Source: an uncultured Candidatus Altimarinota bacterium
GTDB lineage: Bacteria > Patescibacteriota > Gracilibacteria > BD1-5 > UBA6164
Direction: 5' to 3'
Assembly: GCA_938015455.1 (NCBI GenBank)
Contig: CALLPL010000034.1
Coordinates: 1-45,178 of the forward strand
Length of the DNA stretch: 45,178 nucleotides
The notes beneath the pieces are model-generated. The model was given only the letters and a program-made list of their open reading frames with translations. It was not told the origin of the DNA and made no database searches. Below, one piece after another: positions 21,706 to 31,178 of this stretch. A program made the translations under genes and the position numbers. How positions within the stretch are numbered: position 1 is the first letter of the stretch; each line of letters begins with the position of its first letter.

Positions 21706-22320
21706 ATGGATTTCATGAATTTCTTAGAAAAGATCTTTAAAAAAACAGAAAAACCAAAACAAAAAGACTCCATTACAATTGAAATAAACGATAAGATTAT
21801 GCCTGTTGATAGGTGAGATTTATATGAAGATCCATTAGAAAAGTATATAGAAACTGAAACTATTTGAGAAATAGTAGGAAGTGGTACTATGCAGTTATCT
21901 ACATGAGAGTTAGACTATTGTGATATCAATATAGAAATAAACCCAGAAAGAAACACTCAAGAGAGTATAAAACTAATAATTAAAAAACTAGAAACTATAG
22001 GGATACCTAAATGATCTAAGATAAGAATAGATGGGCAAAAAGAAATAGTAAGTTTTGGTAATAAAGAGTGACTTGCTATATCTCTGGATTGAGTAAATTT
22101 AGATAAAGTAATTTATGAAACATGCGACTCAAACTTAGTAATCTCTGAAATAAAGAAAGCTATTCATGACTCAAGTGAAATTATCCGTTACTGGCAATGA
22201 CCAAAAGAAACGGTGTTATATTTCTACGCTGATTCATATGAAGAAATGACCAGAAAAATATCTGAATTTATATGAAGTTATCCTTTATGTAAATGAGCAA
22301 AGGTTGAACAAATAGCATAA
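21706..22320 (+). CDS. Conserved hypothetical protein
   Basis: 204 aa, soluble. A Lys-rich start (FLEKIFKKTEKPKQKD) leads to DRGDLYEDPLEKYIE, IVGSGTMQLSTGELDYCDINIEI and LETIGIPKGSKIRI. The pattern 'R..YEDPL.......G.v.GgGt......e...cdi.i' is one I associate with small proteins of unknown function, some near immunity proteins, but no toxin partner is visible and I assign no role. It is divergent from frmA with a 95-base gap. It is followed 37 bases later by the hexapeptide-repeat gene. Confidence 0.6.
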
Positions 22321-22357
22321 CTTCCAGAAGACTATGCTTTAGAAAATTTTTAAAAAT

Positions 22358-22960
22358 ATGAACATACAAAACTACATTTCAAACTTAGAAGCTTTCTTCA
22401 TAGTACAAAACCAAGAGGCTTGGAAGATTATTCAACACCTAGAACAGATCATGCTAGAACAGATACAGACTTTATGAGATGACTATGAGATTATAGACCA
22501 TATGGCTGTTCATAAAACAGCTGTTATTGAAAGCAATGTTACGATAAAGTGACCTGCTATCATAGGAAAAGATTGTTTTATTGGAGCTAACTCTTACCTG
22601 CGAAATGGAGTATTTTTATGAACAGGAGTGAAAATATGAATTTGATGTGAAATAAAATCTAGTATTATTTGTAGCTGCTCGAGTATTGCGCACCTAAACT
22701 TTATAGGTGATAGTATTATCTGAGAAAACGTTAACTTCGAAGGAGGTTCTCTCACGGCAAACCATTACAACGAGCGAGAGGATAAAGACATTTTTATAAG
22801 AATAGATTGAGATATCATTAACACTTGAATCCAAAAATTTTGAGCACTCGTTGGTGACAGCTCAAAGATATGAGCAAACGCTGTACTCTCTCCTGGAACT
22901 ATTCTTGGACCAAACAGTATTGTCAAAAGACTGGAGTTAGTAGAGCAGATACAAGATTAA
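22358..22960 (+). CDS. Left-handed beta-helix (hexapeptide) protein, GlmU C-terminal-like
   Basis: 200 aa. After a helical N-terminus (about 1-45), hexapeptide turns begin: AVIESNVTIKGPAIIGKDCFIGANSYLRNG and onward through IGIGCEIKSSI, SIIGENVNFEGGSLTANHYN, SSKIGANAVLSPGTILGPNS. This is the acetyltransferase-type beta helix of GlmU and glucose-1-phosphate thymidylyltransferase-like proteins. The N-terminal uridylyl- or thymidylyltransferase domain is absent, so it is either a stand-alone acyltransferase or a structural remnant. TGA supplies many of the repeat glycines. Its stop overlaps the opposite-strand ispH stop by two bases (22958-22959). Confidence 0.82.
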
Positions 22961-23880
22961 GAGAGTTTAATCTTATACGGAAAAATCATCTTTTCTTCTG
23001 CTGTCACTATTTCCTTCATGAATTTCCCTCAGAGTGATTCAAGATATTTAATCACCTCTTGCACAAGACTATCAGGAACCGAAGCTCCCGAAGATATTCA
23101 GACGTTCTCAATTCACTTTAGGAAATCCTCCGGGATCTCATCGGGAGAATCTATAAGGAGAGAGGGAAGAGAGGCTCGCTCTCCGATAAGCGCAAGTTTC
23201 GTTGAATTACTTGAGTTTTTTGATCCAACGATAATGAGAGCTTCTACTTCTTTCACAAGTTCCTTTACAGCTTCTTGTCTATTGGTAGTTGCGTAACAGA
23301 TATCAGAAAAGCCTGGGAGTTTGATATCAGGGTATTTTTCGAGAGCATAGGCAATTACTTCCTTAGTATCATCAACACTGAGTGTTGTTTGATTCAAGAG
23401 TGCGAGTTTCTGACCTGGATCAAAGCTTAAGCTATCTACATCAGCTTTATTCCCTACAACCGTAATGTTCTCTAGATCATTATCCCTGACTCCAATTGCT
23501 TCCTGATGAGTCTTTTTCCCAATATAAATAATCTTATATCACTCCTTGATAAACTTCTTAGCTTCATTATGTACCTTAATAACCAGAGGGCAACTCGCGT
23601 CTATCGTCCTGAGTCATTTATCTTTTGCAGCCTGCACAAAACTTGGGGCAACTCCGTGAGCCGAAAACACCATGATAGAATCAGTAGGAATACTCTCGAG
23701 ATCATCAGAAAATATCGCTCACTTTCGCTCAAAATAATTCACAATAAATTTATTATGAACGATCTCATGATTTACATAAATCGGAGCTCCATACATATCC
23801 AGGATATCATCCAGCATACCAATAGCTCTGTCAACTCAGGCACAGTAACCACGGGGTGAGGCAATAAGTATATTAAACAT
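22957..23880 (-). CDS. ispH: 4-hydroxy-3-methylbut-2-enyl diphosphate reductase
   Basis: 307 aa. IspH (LytB) makes IPP and DMAPP in the last MEP-pathway step, using a 4Fe-4S cluster held by three cysteines. These are Cys13 (RGYCAGVDRA), the Cys in [11 protein letters not shown] and the Cys in [14 protein letters not shown]. Substrate-binding residues appear in [24 protein letters not shown] and [17 protein letters not shown] is needed for the isopentenyl-A37 that MiaB acts on, which gives a plausible use. It starts two bases after the 44-codon frame upstream, and its TAA overlaps the convergent plus-strand stop. Confidence 0.95.
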
Positions 23881-23882
23881 AA

Positions 23883-24017
23883 CTAGCTATTTTTAGTTAC
23901 TTCTTTCAATAAAGCATCTACTTGATCTCATCTTCTACATGTCTCTTCAGCTATTACAACTCTTAGTCATTCACTTCAAACCAATTCATCCCAGCTCATT
24001 CATTCAAATCTAGACAT
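23883..24017 (-). CDS. Small ORF between adk and ispH
   Basis: 44 codons: an amphipathic, acidic peptide beginning MSRFEGMSWDEL and ending LLKEVTKNS. It lies 15 bases after adk and 2 bases before the ispH ATG (TAG TT ATG), filling the gap exactly, and uses TGA as Gly four times. The tiling suggests a translated small protein or a coupling peptide for ispH. No family is recognised, and chance cannot be excluded at this length. Confidence 0.5.
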
Positions 24018-24032
24018 AACTATAATTTTAAA

Positions 24033-24680
24033 TTAAATACTACAATAATCCTTCTTCTCTGAAAGTCAGAGTTTTTGTTCGAGCTCTGCGAATACTTCGC
24101 CGATGGACTGATCTGCGTTTACCTCTATCACTCTTCATTCCTCGCGTTGCACCTCTACGACGGGGAGAGTGAGGTCTTTATAGAGTTGTATTCTCTTGAG
24201 AATTCCTTCTTCATTATCATCAGCTCTTCGAATAAGTTCTTCTCAGGTCTCTGGATCATGAGTCGTTCCTACCATAAAGGTTTCTCCAGTTGTTTTATTA
24301 AACATTCGGCCAAGGAGTCTCTGCTTAGACTTTTCTTCTGAAAGCTCAAAAAGTACTACTTGATAGTCAGGGAGAAGTCTGTCAAATATTTCCTTATTCC
24401 AATCATTTCTGATAAAGCCATCAAATACAATTATACTATCAGAGTACTCTTTCATCACATTTTCAATTGCATCTTCCATTACTTTTCACCCAAGCTCTCA
24501 ATTTACTTGATCACCTCGATTCATTATTTCTTTAAGTGTTTCTCATAATTCATTTCCACTAGAAATAACACGTCTAAATTCTCCTCACATTTCTAAGATC
24601 TTTGCTCAGTGCTTCTCTTCAAGGAGTCGAGCCTGTGTTCATTTTCCACATCACTGTATTCCACTAAATACTAATTTCAT
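24033..24680 (-). CDS. adk: Adenylate kinase
   Basis: 215 aa. It equilibrates ATP, AMP and ADP. The P-loop is FSGIQGCGKGTQ (residues 5-16), where the more common reading is GPPGAGKGT. The AMP-binding segment follows with EMGGEFRRVISSGNELG and VFDGFIRN, corresponding to the usual DGFPR. The LID region (GRMFNKTTGETFMVG then TGEELIRRADDNEEGILKRI) has no zinc cysteines. ATG 24680 sits directly before the beta strand of the P-loop. It begins 16 bases after the terminator of RNase P RNA and leads toward the 44-codon frame and ispH. Confidence 0.9.
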
Positions 24681-24695
24681 TTTATATTTCTACAT

Positions 24696-24733
24696 AAAAA
24701 AATAATTCCCAAGGAGTATAGGGAATTATTTTT
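24696..24733 (-). terminator. Terminator between rnpB and adk
   Basis: On the minus strand AATAATTCCC, a ten-base loop and GGGAATTATTTTTTT form a ten-pair stem with a T-run. It lies just downstream of RNase P RNA and 16 bases before adk. It has A and T tracts on both sides. Confidence 0.8.
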
Positions 24734-24747
24734 GTTTTTCAAAAAAA

Positions 24748-25104
24748 TGTAAGAGTAATAAGCCGGATTTTGTATCTCAGTATCAATCTATCTAGACTTA
24801 GAATCGCTTCTAAGCTCAAGCTAGGTATCTGCCGGTAAGCGATAGAGAACAATAACTTACCATTAGACCATTCCCATTGCATCACCCTGGGTTTACCACC
24901 ACACCTACATCACTGCAGGGGATCACTCTAAGAGTGACTTTTCACCTTTCACCCTTGCGGGCTAGTATAGTCTCTGCGGCACTAGCCGTTCCTTAAGTTT
25001 ATGAATTATACTCAAGGCCAAGGCCGTTAGCCTTAGGGCTGTTCTCATGATGTCCGGACTTTCCTCACTCTACTAAAAGTAAAGCGTAGATACTTGCTCT
25101 TACA
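24748..25104 (-). ncRNA. rnpB: RNase P RNA (class A)
   Basis: About 357 bases. RNase P RNA is the catalytic part of the enzyme that trims tRNA 5' ends. Conserved elements appear in order on the minus strand: P1 5' arm TGTAAGAG, GAGGAAAGTCCGGAC (CR-I), GAGAACAGCCC, the GGTGAAA region, GTGGTAAACCC, and near the 3' end ACAAAATCCGGCTTA (CR-V), closed by CTCTTACA, which pairs perfectly with the 5' arm. A T7 run follows directly, so P1 may also act as a first terminator. Ends were set from the P1 pairing; a TATACT box lies seven bases before the 5' end. Confidence 0.95.
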
Positions 25105-25110
25105 GGGGAG

Positions 25111-25116
25111 AGTATA
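25111..25116 (-). promoter_or_regulatory. -10 box of rnpB
   Basis: TATACT on the minus strand, seven bases upstream of the P1 5' arm that marks the start of RNase P RNA. The -35 region is weak. Confidence 0.5.
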
Positions 25117-25260
25117 GTGATTTTTGAGAAAATGAAAGCCCGAGTCATAATTCAAGTAAATATATTAACTATAGTATTAGAGTAATATATACATACACTG
25201 TGATATATCGCTAAAAATTAGATATATGTCCATATTTCAACAACTCTCCTCACCATCTCT

Positions 25261-26262
25261 ATGGATAATGCAATGACCTATTGGTCTATATCTTCTCAGG
25301 AACTTTGTAAAGAAGCTCGAAAATTATGACTTACAGTAGATGTACTCTCAAAAGAAAGAAATACCTTCTATATTTCAGATTGAGAGCAAGAAACACTTTT
25401 CAAAAGTACTGATTTCTGAGGAAATTCTTCTTTATGATACAAAATATGTGAAGATAAATGACTCACTTATGATGTATTAGAGAAAAATAATCTCCCTACA
25501 GCAAAATCCGTATATCTTTCTAGGCATTCATTCTTAGATATAAAGCCCAGTGATATATCACATCTTAAGATGCCCTTAATCATAAAACCTCTTTCAGAGT
25601 GACATGGAAAAGGAGTTATGATGTGTATCACCAGTATGAAAGAGTTACGTGAAAAACTGAGTGAATCCTTTAAGCTCTATCATGATATGATAATTCAAGA
25701 ACAGATAGAGGGTGATGAGGTCAGGCTTATAATTGTAAAATGAGAGGTCGTTATAGCCTACAAAAGAATCCCCGCAAGCATAATAGGGGATAATATACAT
25801 ACTATTAAAGAGCTTACCATCATAGAAAACAAATCAAATCCACTTCGAGGAACTGGGTACGAATCTCCTCTTGTATATATCAAAATCGATGATGAGCTCA
25901 TATCTTATATTAAAAAGCAAGGACTAACTATTGATAGTATTCCCAGTGATGCACAGGAAGTTCAATTGAGATGAAACTCTAATACAGGTACCTGATGAAC
26001 TATGAAAAATGTCATGGATACTCTTCATGTATCAACAAAAAAGGCCTGCATAGAAGCAGCTAATCTATTAGGACTTGAAATATCAGGAGTAGACATAATT
26101 GCCCTCGATATATCAAAGCCTCTACACACTCAGTGATGAATCATACTCGAGATAAATGCCACTCCTTGAATTGGTTGAGACAGAGAATCTACTTGAATTA
26201 ATACTGCTCATGAAATACTAAAAAAAGTTTTTAACCTAAAAACTCCCATAACTACAGCATAG
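25261..26262 (+). CDS. ATP-grasp ligase, GshF/cyanophycin-synthetase type (GshB-like)
   Basis: 333 aa. The ATP-grasp core matches the ligase part of bifunctional glutathione synthase GshF and cyanophycin synthetase: LGYKICEDKGLTYDVLEKNNLPTA, LIIKPLSEGHGKGV (ATP Lys and Gly loop), IIQEQIEGDEVRLIIVKGEVVIAYKR, LRGNSNTGTGGTMKNV (compare RxNxSxGG), GLEISGVDI and ILEINATPGI with the Mg-binding Glu and Asn. An N-terminal strand-helix unit (MTYWSISSQELCKEARKLGL) fits a pre-ATP-grasp domain. It could ligate glycine to gamma-Glu-Cys, or make another peptide. The frame has no earlier ATG after a TAG. A GCS2-like partner gene lies at 4787-6076. Confidence 0.75.
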
Positions 26263-26303
26263 TAGAGTTTATCCTAAGAGTCTCTTTCTAAGAAAATAGA
26301 AAA

Positions 26304-28028
26304 CTAAGATTCGCTCACATTTTCACTCGATTTGATTATATCTAAAATTTTTTCAACCTTTCCTTTATTCTCTCATCTCACTGATTTAATATAGTTTCAT
26401 ACAAATGATCTATAATTTATTCACAAATCATTAAAGAGTTCTCAATACCTTTGTTTGAAATGTAATAAGAATGGAGGAATTGCTCGTCACATCACTTTCT
26501 CTCAAGATTGTTCAGGATTAGGATTTACCAAAGAAAAGCGTAGTAATTCACCAAGCATGAGTGGCAATACAATTCATTTGTCTCTTAGCATCTTAGGAGT
26601 TATCTCTCATCCATCTGGATTTACTATAGAATCCACTAGTCCTTGTTCATCTTCTCAATTTTTTGCAAGAAAGAAGCTCAAAGGGTTGTGTTTAGCTCTT
26701 ATTCTATCTATTGTTTCAAGAGCTCACATCCCATAATGCTTTTCTTTTGGATTCACACCTGGAAGATCAAAGTCTTTTCCTCTCTTAAAGCGCAAGAAAA
26801 AATCCTCCACGTTGATACTCTGACTGTCGAGAGTATTCATGATATGTAGAAACCTTTTAAATCTGTCCCCATCTAGTATTTCTCATGCCAACATTCGTGA
26901 CATATACCTGTTAAGAGGCATTTCATCTAAGCTATATCATAATGCTAAATGTTCCATAATATGAGCAACTCATTCTTCTTGTCACATATATGAGAGAGAC
27001 CTTAGATTTCAAATAAGTTTATCATTGTTCTTATCTCCTATAGCGTGTCGTTCAAGCTCATGAGCAATCATGCCAATAATTCTTGATACTTTGAGTTTCT
27101 TATAAGATGTAGGGACAAGAAGGTTTCAATCCATCACCTCAAAATTTGTTCTTTTTTCTTCTAATTTTACCTCAAATCATTCAATTCAGAGTATTTCTCA
27201 AGCAAGCTTAAAAACTTCTACAAAATCTTTCTGAGAAATTTCTTTATCAAGTACCTCTTTATCAAGTCATTCAATTCATAAGAGAGGATCTTCAAGATTT
27301 ATTACTTCTTTTGAGCTACCCTCCTGTGAAACTTGAATACCTTCATCTTCGTGAGAGTTATCATCTACTACGGTTTCTATTTCTCACATAACTTCATGAA
27401 AGAACTTTTCATCACTTTCAGATAACTCTCCTCAATTCTCATCAAAATTCCTATAAATATCTTTAATTGTAGTACGAGCATGGTTTGTCCTCTCATAAAG
27501 TTTCTTTCAAAAAATTTCTTCTTCTAAATCTTCTATTCTTTGTAAATGATCAGCCTTTTCTCATCATTCCCATGCAAAATCATCTCAATCGTCTTGAAAA
27601 GAAAATATTTTCTCTGCTTCTATTGGAATATAAAGTTCAAGTAAATCAAAGAATACAGCTATCTTATCAAAATTTTTCACATAAAATTCATATTTATCTC
27701 ACAGTTCTTTTTTTCATACATCTGATTCTAGATCTTGTCTAATAGAATCAAATTCATCTCTCTTTTCTAATAATTTAACTTTAGCACTTAACACAAAACT
27801 ATCTCAATTTAAATGTTTCGGAAAGACAGTTTCTGAAGTTTCTTCAATTACTCATGAGGAATTTGCCTGTAAGTTTTTCTTAACTACTCAAAGGTAGTCC
27901 TGGAATAAAGTTAAGTTTAAACCTGAATTCTTATCGTAGTTAAATATAAAACCAGTGAGTTTTGAGAAAATAGGAGTGAGAATTTCATCCATTCTATCAC
28001 TAACGTTTCATGTTCTAGGAGTTTCCAT
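26304..28028 (-). CDS. QEGLA-type (DUF1704-like) metallopeptidase
   Basis: 574 aa. The central motif is a zinc-peptidase HExxH variant, IAHELERHAIGDKNN, followed 20 residues on by GQEEGVAHIMEHLAL; this is the HE..xH plus QEGLA arrangement of DUF1704 (relatives include the MATCAP tyrosine peptidases). A long acidic helical N-terminal half (about 1-270) comes first, with many Glu and Asp. The C-terminal part (LKRGKDFDLPG, RIRAKHNPLSFF) probably binds substrate. No signal peptide, so it acts in the cytoplasm. It is divergent from a second, shorter member of the same group at 28169. About 30 TGA glycine codons occur. Confidence 0.75.
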
Positions 28029-28058
28029 TGTTAAAGTATTTATTTATTGCATAAGTAT

Positions 28059-28087
28059 ATCTAAACATAAATAATAACTATTGTCAA
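28059..28087 (-). promoter_or_regulatory. Promoter of the 574-aa peptidase gene
   Basis: Minus-strand TTGACA (28082-28087), a 17-base spacer and TTAGAT (28059-28064), about 30 bases before the ATG. The -35 is a perfect consensus. Confidence 0.55.
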
Positions 28088-28168
28088 ATAATGTAATTGT
28101 TTTTTAATAGAGTAATTATTGTTTCTTTGACTGAATTAGGTATATTAAGAGGAACTAACGCTTATATA

Positions 28169-29296
28169 ATGTTCAAGAAATACTTAAAAAAGATCTCTCA
28201 TATTGAGATAACAGTTATCTGAGGGATCAAGATAGAGGACTGAAAGGTTATTAATACGGGTATTTTCGGAAAAGATTTTTCTTGAGATCCCTTAGATTAC
28301 AAGATTCATTACTTCTCAAAGCTAGAAAAGAAAGAAAGAAAACTTATTGAACTCCAAATAGAGATACAAAAAGAATATCAAGACCAGAAAAAGAAGTGAG
28401 TACTACTCAAAGAAATACATTCTCGCTTACAAAAAATCTCTTTTCTCAAAGATGCCTACGATGTAGAAGCAAATAAAATTGATTCAAATATTTTCGTCTG
28501 TAATACGATCGACTATGACCATTATAATCAATTATTTTATTGAATTACACAATCGCGTTTAAAGAAAGATTATTATTTAAAAGAATGTATACACATAAAG
28601 AGGTTATTCACAAAAAAGGAATTATGCGAAATAATTGAATACTCAAATTCACTTATCCCAAAAATAGACTTTGTATTCGGAGATTATGCAAATTTTTCTC
28701 ATTACAAATGAGCGATACGCATTACTGACAAAAAGAACTATAATATACAAAATATTATAAGTATATTCTTTCATGAAGTAACACACTTCTTCAGGTGAGA
28801 AAATGGACTAAAGAATCTTTGATTTCGCTATAATTTTCAACACTGTGGTATACTCGAAGAGGGAATAGCACTATACAATGAATACAAATATGGGAACAGG
28901 ATAACTCAGTACTGAGAATTTAACCCCTATTATGATATGTGTTACAAGATACTTACAGAGAACATATCTGAAACTGAAAAAAAAGATAAAATCTATCATG
29001 TGCTAAAATGTAAGTGATATACAAGAGAAAAATCATTAACTTACTATTATCGTTTTTATAAATATGCTAGTATATGAACTCACTCTTTCTTCTTAAAAGA
29101 TCTCATCTACACAAAAGGCTATGGAAGTGTAAAAAAACTTCTCTCTCAAGATCCTCGTAATTATGAAAAGATTATGGCATGAAAGATTTGAAGCTATGAG
29201 TTAGAAAATTGAATCCTAAACTCTGAAAATAATTATGACAGTAAGAAATATTTCAATAGTATGGTAAGAGAAATTAAAAAATATTGTAACTCTTAA
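28169..29296 (+). CDS. Second QEGLA/DUF1704-like metallopeptidase
   Basis: 375 aa. Near residue 205 it reads IFFHEVTHFFRGENG, then after a short insert FQHCGILEEGIALYNEY. HExxH, the Arg-x-x-Asn-Gly step and EEGIA match the DUF1704 or QEGLA zinc site, so catalysis is plausible. The N-terminal part has a Lys/Glu coiled-coil stretch (about 50-95). It has no signal peptide. It is divergent from the 574-aa member across 140 bases and is followed nine bases later by a GNAT/FemAB-like gene. The two peptidases share the site but little else by eye, so they are not a recent tandem duplication. Confidence 0.7.
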
Positions 29297-29304
29297 TTAT
29301 AATT

Positions 29305-30066
29305 ATGATGGAAACATTCGAAAAAGTGAGATGGATTACAGATAGTACCTGAAAGGAAGTAAGAGATTTCTTTTCATCCAACTCAAATAGAAAAATAAAT
29401 AAATCCTATGAGCAATTAGATGAATTATCGTTTCAGTATGGATCAACTCTATTAGACGAAAGTAATCTCGTAGAATTTTATGAGCTTTATAAGGAAGAGA
29501 TTTGATCACGTGATAACGCAAAAGTACATGATTTAATTCAGAGATTTACTCCTGAATTAAATGACAAAATTCTTTACCTGTTGTATGTCAGGAATTCTAA
29601 TTGAAATCTGATATGAGGATGAGTATGAATACATCGAAATGATACTTTTACACTATGATTTAAAGCTACAAAGGAGAACTACCCTTTTGAACCTAAACTA
29701 AAAGTTTGAATGTGAATTCTTATAGATCACATGATTTTTCAAATTGCCACCCAGCAGTTAAAAACTTCATATATCTCATTTTGAACGGACAGAAATGGAT
29801 ATGGACTAATATGATCAAAACCAAGTTTAGCAATATCAAAACTCGCTCGAGGATTTCTCCCGAATAGTTTTGATTCAAATAAAAGTATAACTATAGATAC
29901 TGAGCAAATAAAAGAGGATTCAATTATTTTTTCAAATGTAATTGATCACAAGTATACACTTGCTCATCTATACATAAGTAGTAGCGAATGAGAGGAACAA
30001 ATTAAAGATAAATATTGATCACTTATAAATAGCGCTCACATAAAAACTGAGATAATCCGCTATTAA
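29305..30066 (+). CDS. Acyltransferase-fold protein (GNAT/FemAB-like)
   Basis: 253 aa. A helical N-terminal half is followed by a strand pattern LYLLYVRNSNGNLIGGGVGIH and FTLGFKATKEN, then VGMGILIDHMIFQIATQQLKTSYISFGTDRNGYG. This resembles an N-acyltransferase fold with the acyl-CoA or acyl-tRNA binding turn near GMGIL. The resemblance is structural and weak, with no substrate visible. It starts nine bases after the second QEGLA peptidase gene and probably shares its transcript. It is convergent with the lytic transglycosylase gene, leaving seven bases between stops. Confidence 0.5.
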
Positions 30067-30073
30067 ATCCTAG

Positions 30074-30961
30074 CTATTTATTCAAAATAGTAACCTCCCA
30101 ATTACCTTCTGGGAGACTCTCTCAAACAATCCATCTATTTAGGATTTTAATATCTTTATAATTATATCAATTTCTTTTGCACCATGACGCTAGATCTTCT
30201 ATAGATGTAACAAGTATGGTAGTTGTGTCTGGAACATCATATACTCATCAAATAATTTTATCTATAATATCCTTTCTATCGAAGTAGGATTCTATTACAT
30301 ATTTTATCGCTATAATACGAAAGACATAACGAGACGTCTCTTCATTGAGATATAGGTCGTAATAATTATCTACTCCTTGCGACTCCATATCTCTCCTGAG
30401 TCAATTTTCTCACCTATTATAGGCAGCAGCAGCTAAAGCCCAGTCATCAAATTGCTCATACAATTCTCATAGATAGGTTACTGCAGCTCTTGTTGCCTTT
30501 TCAAAATGATATCTTTCATCAACAAGCTCATTGACCTCTAATCCATATCTTTTTGCGGTTTCAGGCATAAACTGCCAAATTCCTGCAGCTCAAGCAGATG
30601 AGACAACATCATTTCTGAGAGCACTTTCTGCAACTGCCATATATTTTAAATCATTTGGGATGCCAGCATTCTCTAACTCTTGCTCTATTAAAGGCACATA
30701 TAGGGGGTAGCGCTTAACATAGAGATAAAATTGATACAGGTTATTCGAACTTTGGAGAAACTCTTTATCAAATCTTTGCTTATTATTTAGATTTCATCAT
30801 CACATCGGAACAAGCTCTCATGCAAAGTTAATTGTTTCTTCTGGGTATGAAAATACAAGGGCATCATCTCCTTCTCTAAAATACGAAAGAAGAAAGACTC
30901 AAATCACTCCAAAAAAGAGTACTCAATAAACGATTCCAAGTAGGGTATTATTTTTTAACAT
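30074..30961 (-). CDS. Lytic transglycosylase, MltD/SLT type
   Basis: 295 aa. It cleaves the MurNAc-GlcNAc bond of peptidoglycan with formation of an anhydro end. An N-terminal membrane helix (about residues 7-26) anchors it, and the SLT domain follows: YVPLIEQELENAGIPNDLKYMAVAESAL with the catalytic Glu, SAGAAGIWQFMPETAKRYGL, and LAAAAYNRGENGLRR. The C-terminal 60 residues have TSIEDLASWCKRNGYNYKDIKILN, a LysM-like pattern expected to bind glycan. The domain order and length match MltD-type enzymes. It lies between the acyltransferase gene and dnaA, divergent from dnaA. Confidence 0.9.
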
Positions 30962-31036
30962 TTCTACAAAAATTAATATACTTTTATCCTTAAACATATT
31001 GTAGACATTTACCAAAGCAAAGCAAAAAATATATTG

Positions 31037-31042
31037 TATAAT
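31037..31042 (+). promoter_or_regulatory. Distal -10-like box upstream of dnaA
   Basis: A perfect TATAAT lies 137 bases before the dnaA ATG in the 217-base gap from the lytic transglycosylase gene. No good -35 is at the right distance, so it is only a candidate. Confidence 0.3.
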
Positions 31043-31081
31043 TTATTTATACAGCAATAGTCGTCAAATCTATTTTTTCTT

Positions 31082-31109
31082 TTGACCCATATGTTTTTTT
31101 CTATATTCT
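31082..31109 (+). promoter_or_regulatory. Proximal dnaA promoter
   Basis: TTGACC (31082-31087), 16 bases, TATTCT (31104-31109). Transcription would start near 31116, at the base of an imperfect hairpin. Confidence 0.45.
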
Positions 31110-31111
31110 AG

Positions 31112-31140
31112 AATACAAGTCTTACCTAAAGACAAGTATT
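31112..31140 (+). promoter_or_regulatory. Hairpin at the dnaA mRNA 5' end
   Basis: AATAC..GTCTT and AAAGAC..GTATT pair with two mismatches around a short ACCT loop, 39 bases before the dnaA ATG and at the predicted mRNA 5' end. No T-run follows, so it is more likely a stability or control element than a terminator. Confidence 0.35.
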
Positions 31141-31178
31141 ATCAATATTCAACACTAGCCCAAAACCTTTAAAAACTT

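Noticed and set aside
25226-25339. 37-codon frame starting at ATG 25226
   Set aside because: It overlaps the ATP-grasp gene in another frame and has no recognisable content; the ATP-grasp frame begins at 25261 after a TAG.
28163-28172. TATAAT just before the ATG at 28169 as a promoter
   Set aside because: It overlaps the start codon; transcription would begin inside the gene, and the TTGACT upstream is at a wrong distance.
30962-31178. Origin of replication upstream of dnaA
   Set aside because: No cluster of DnaA boxes or AT-rich unwinding repeats beyond general AT-richness was found.
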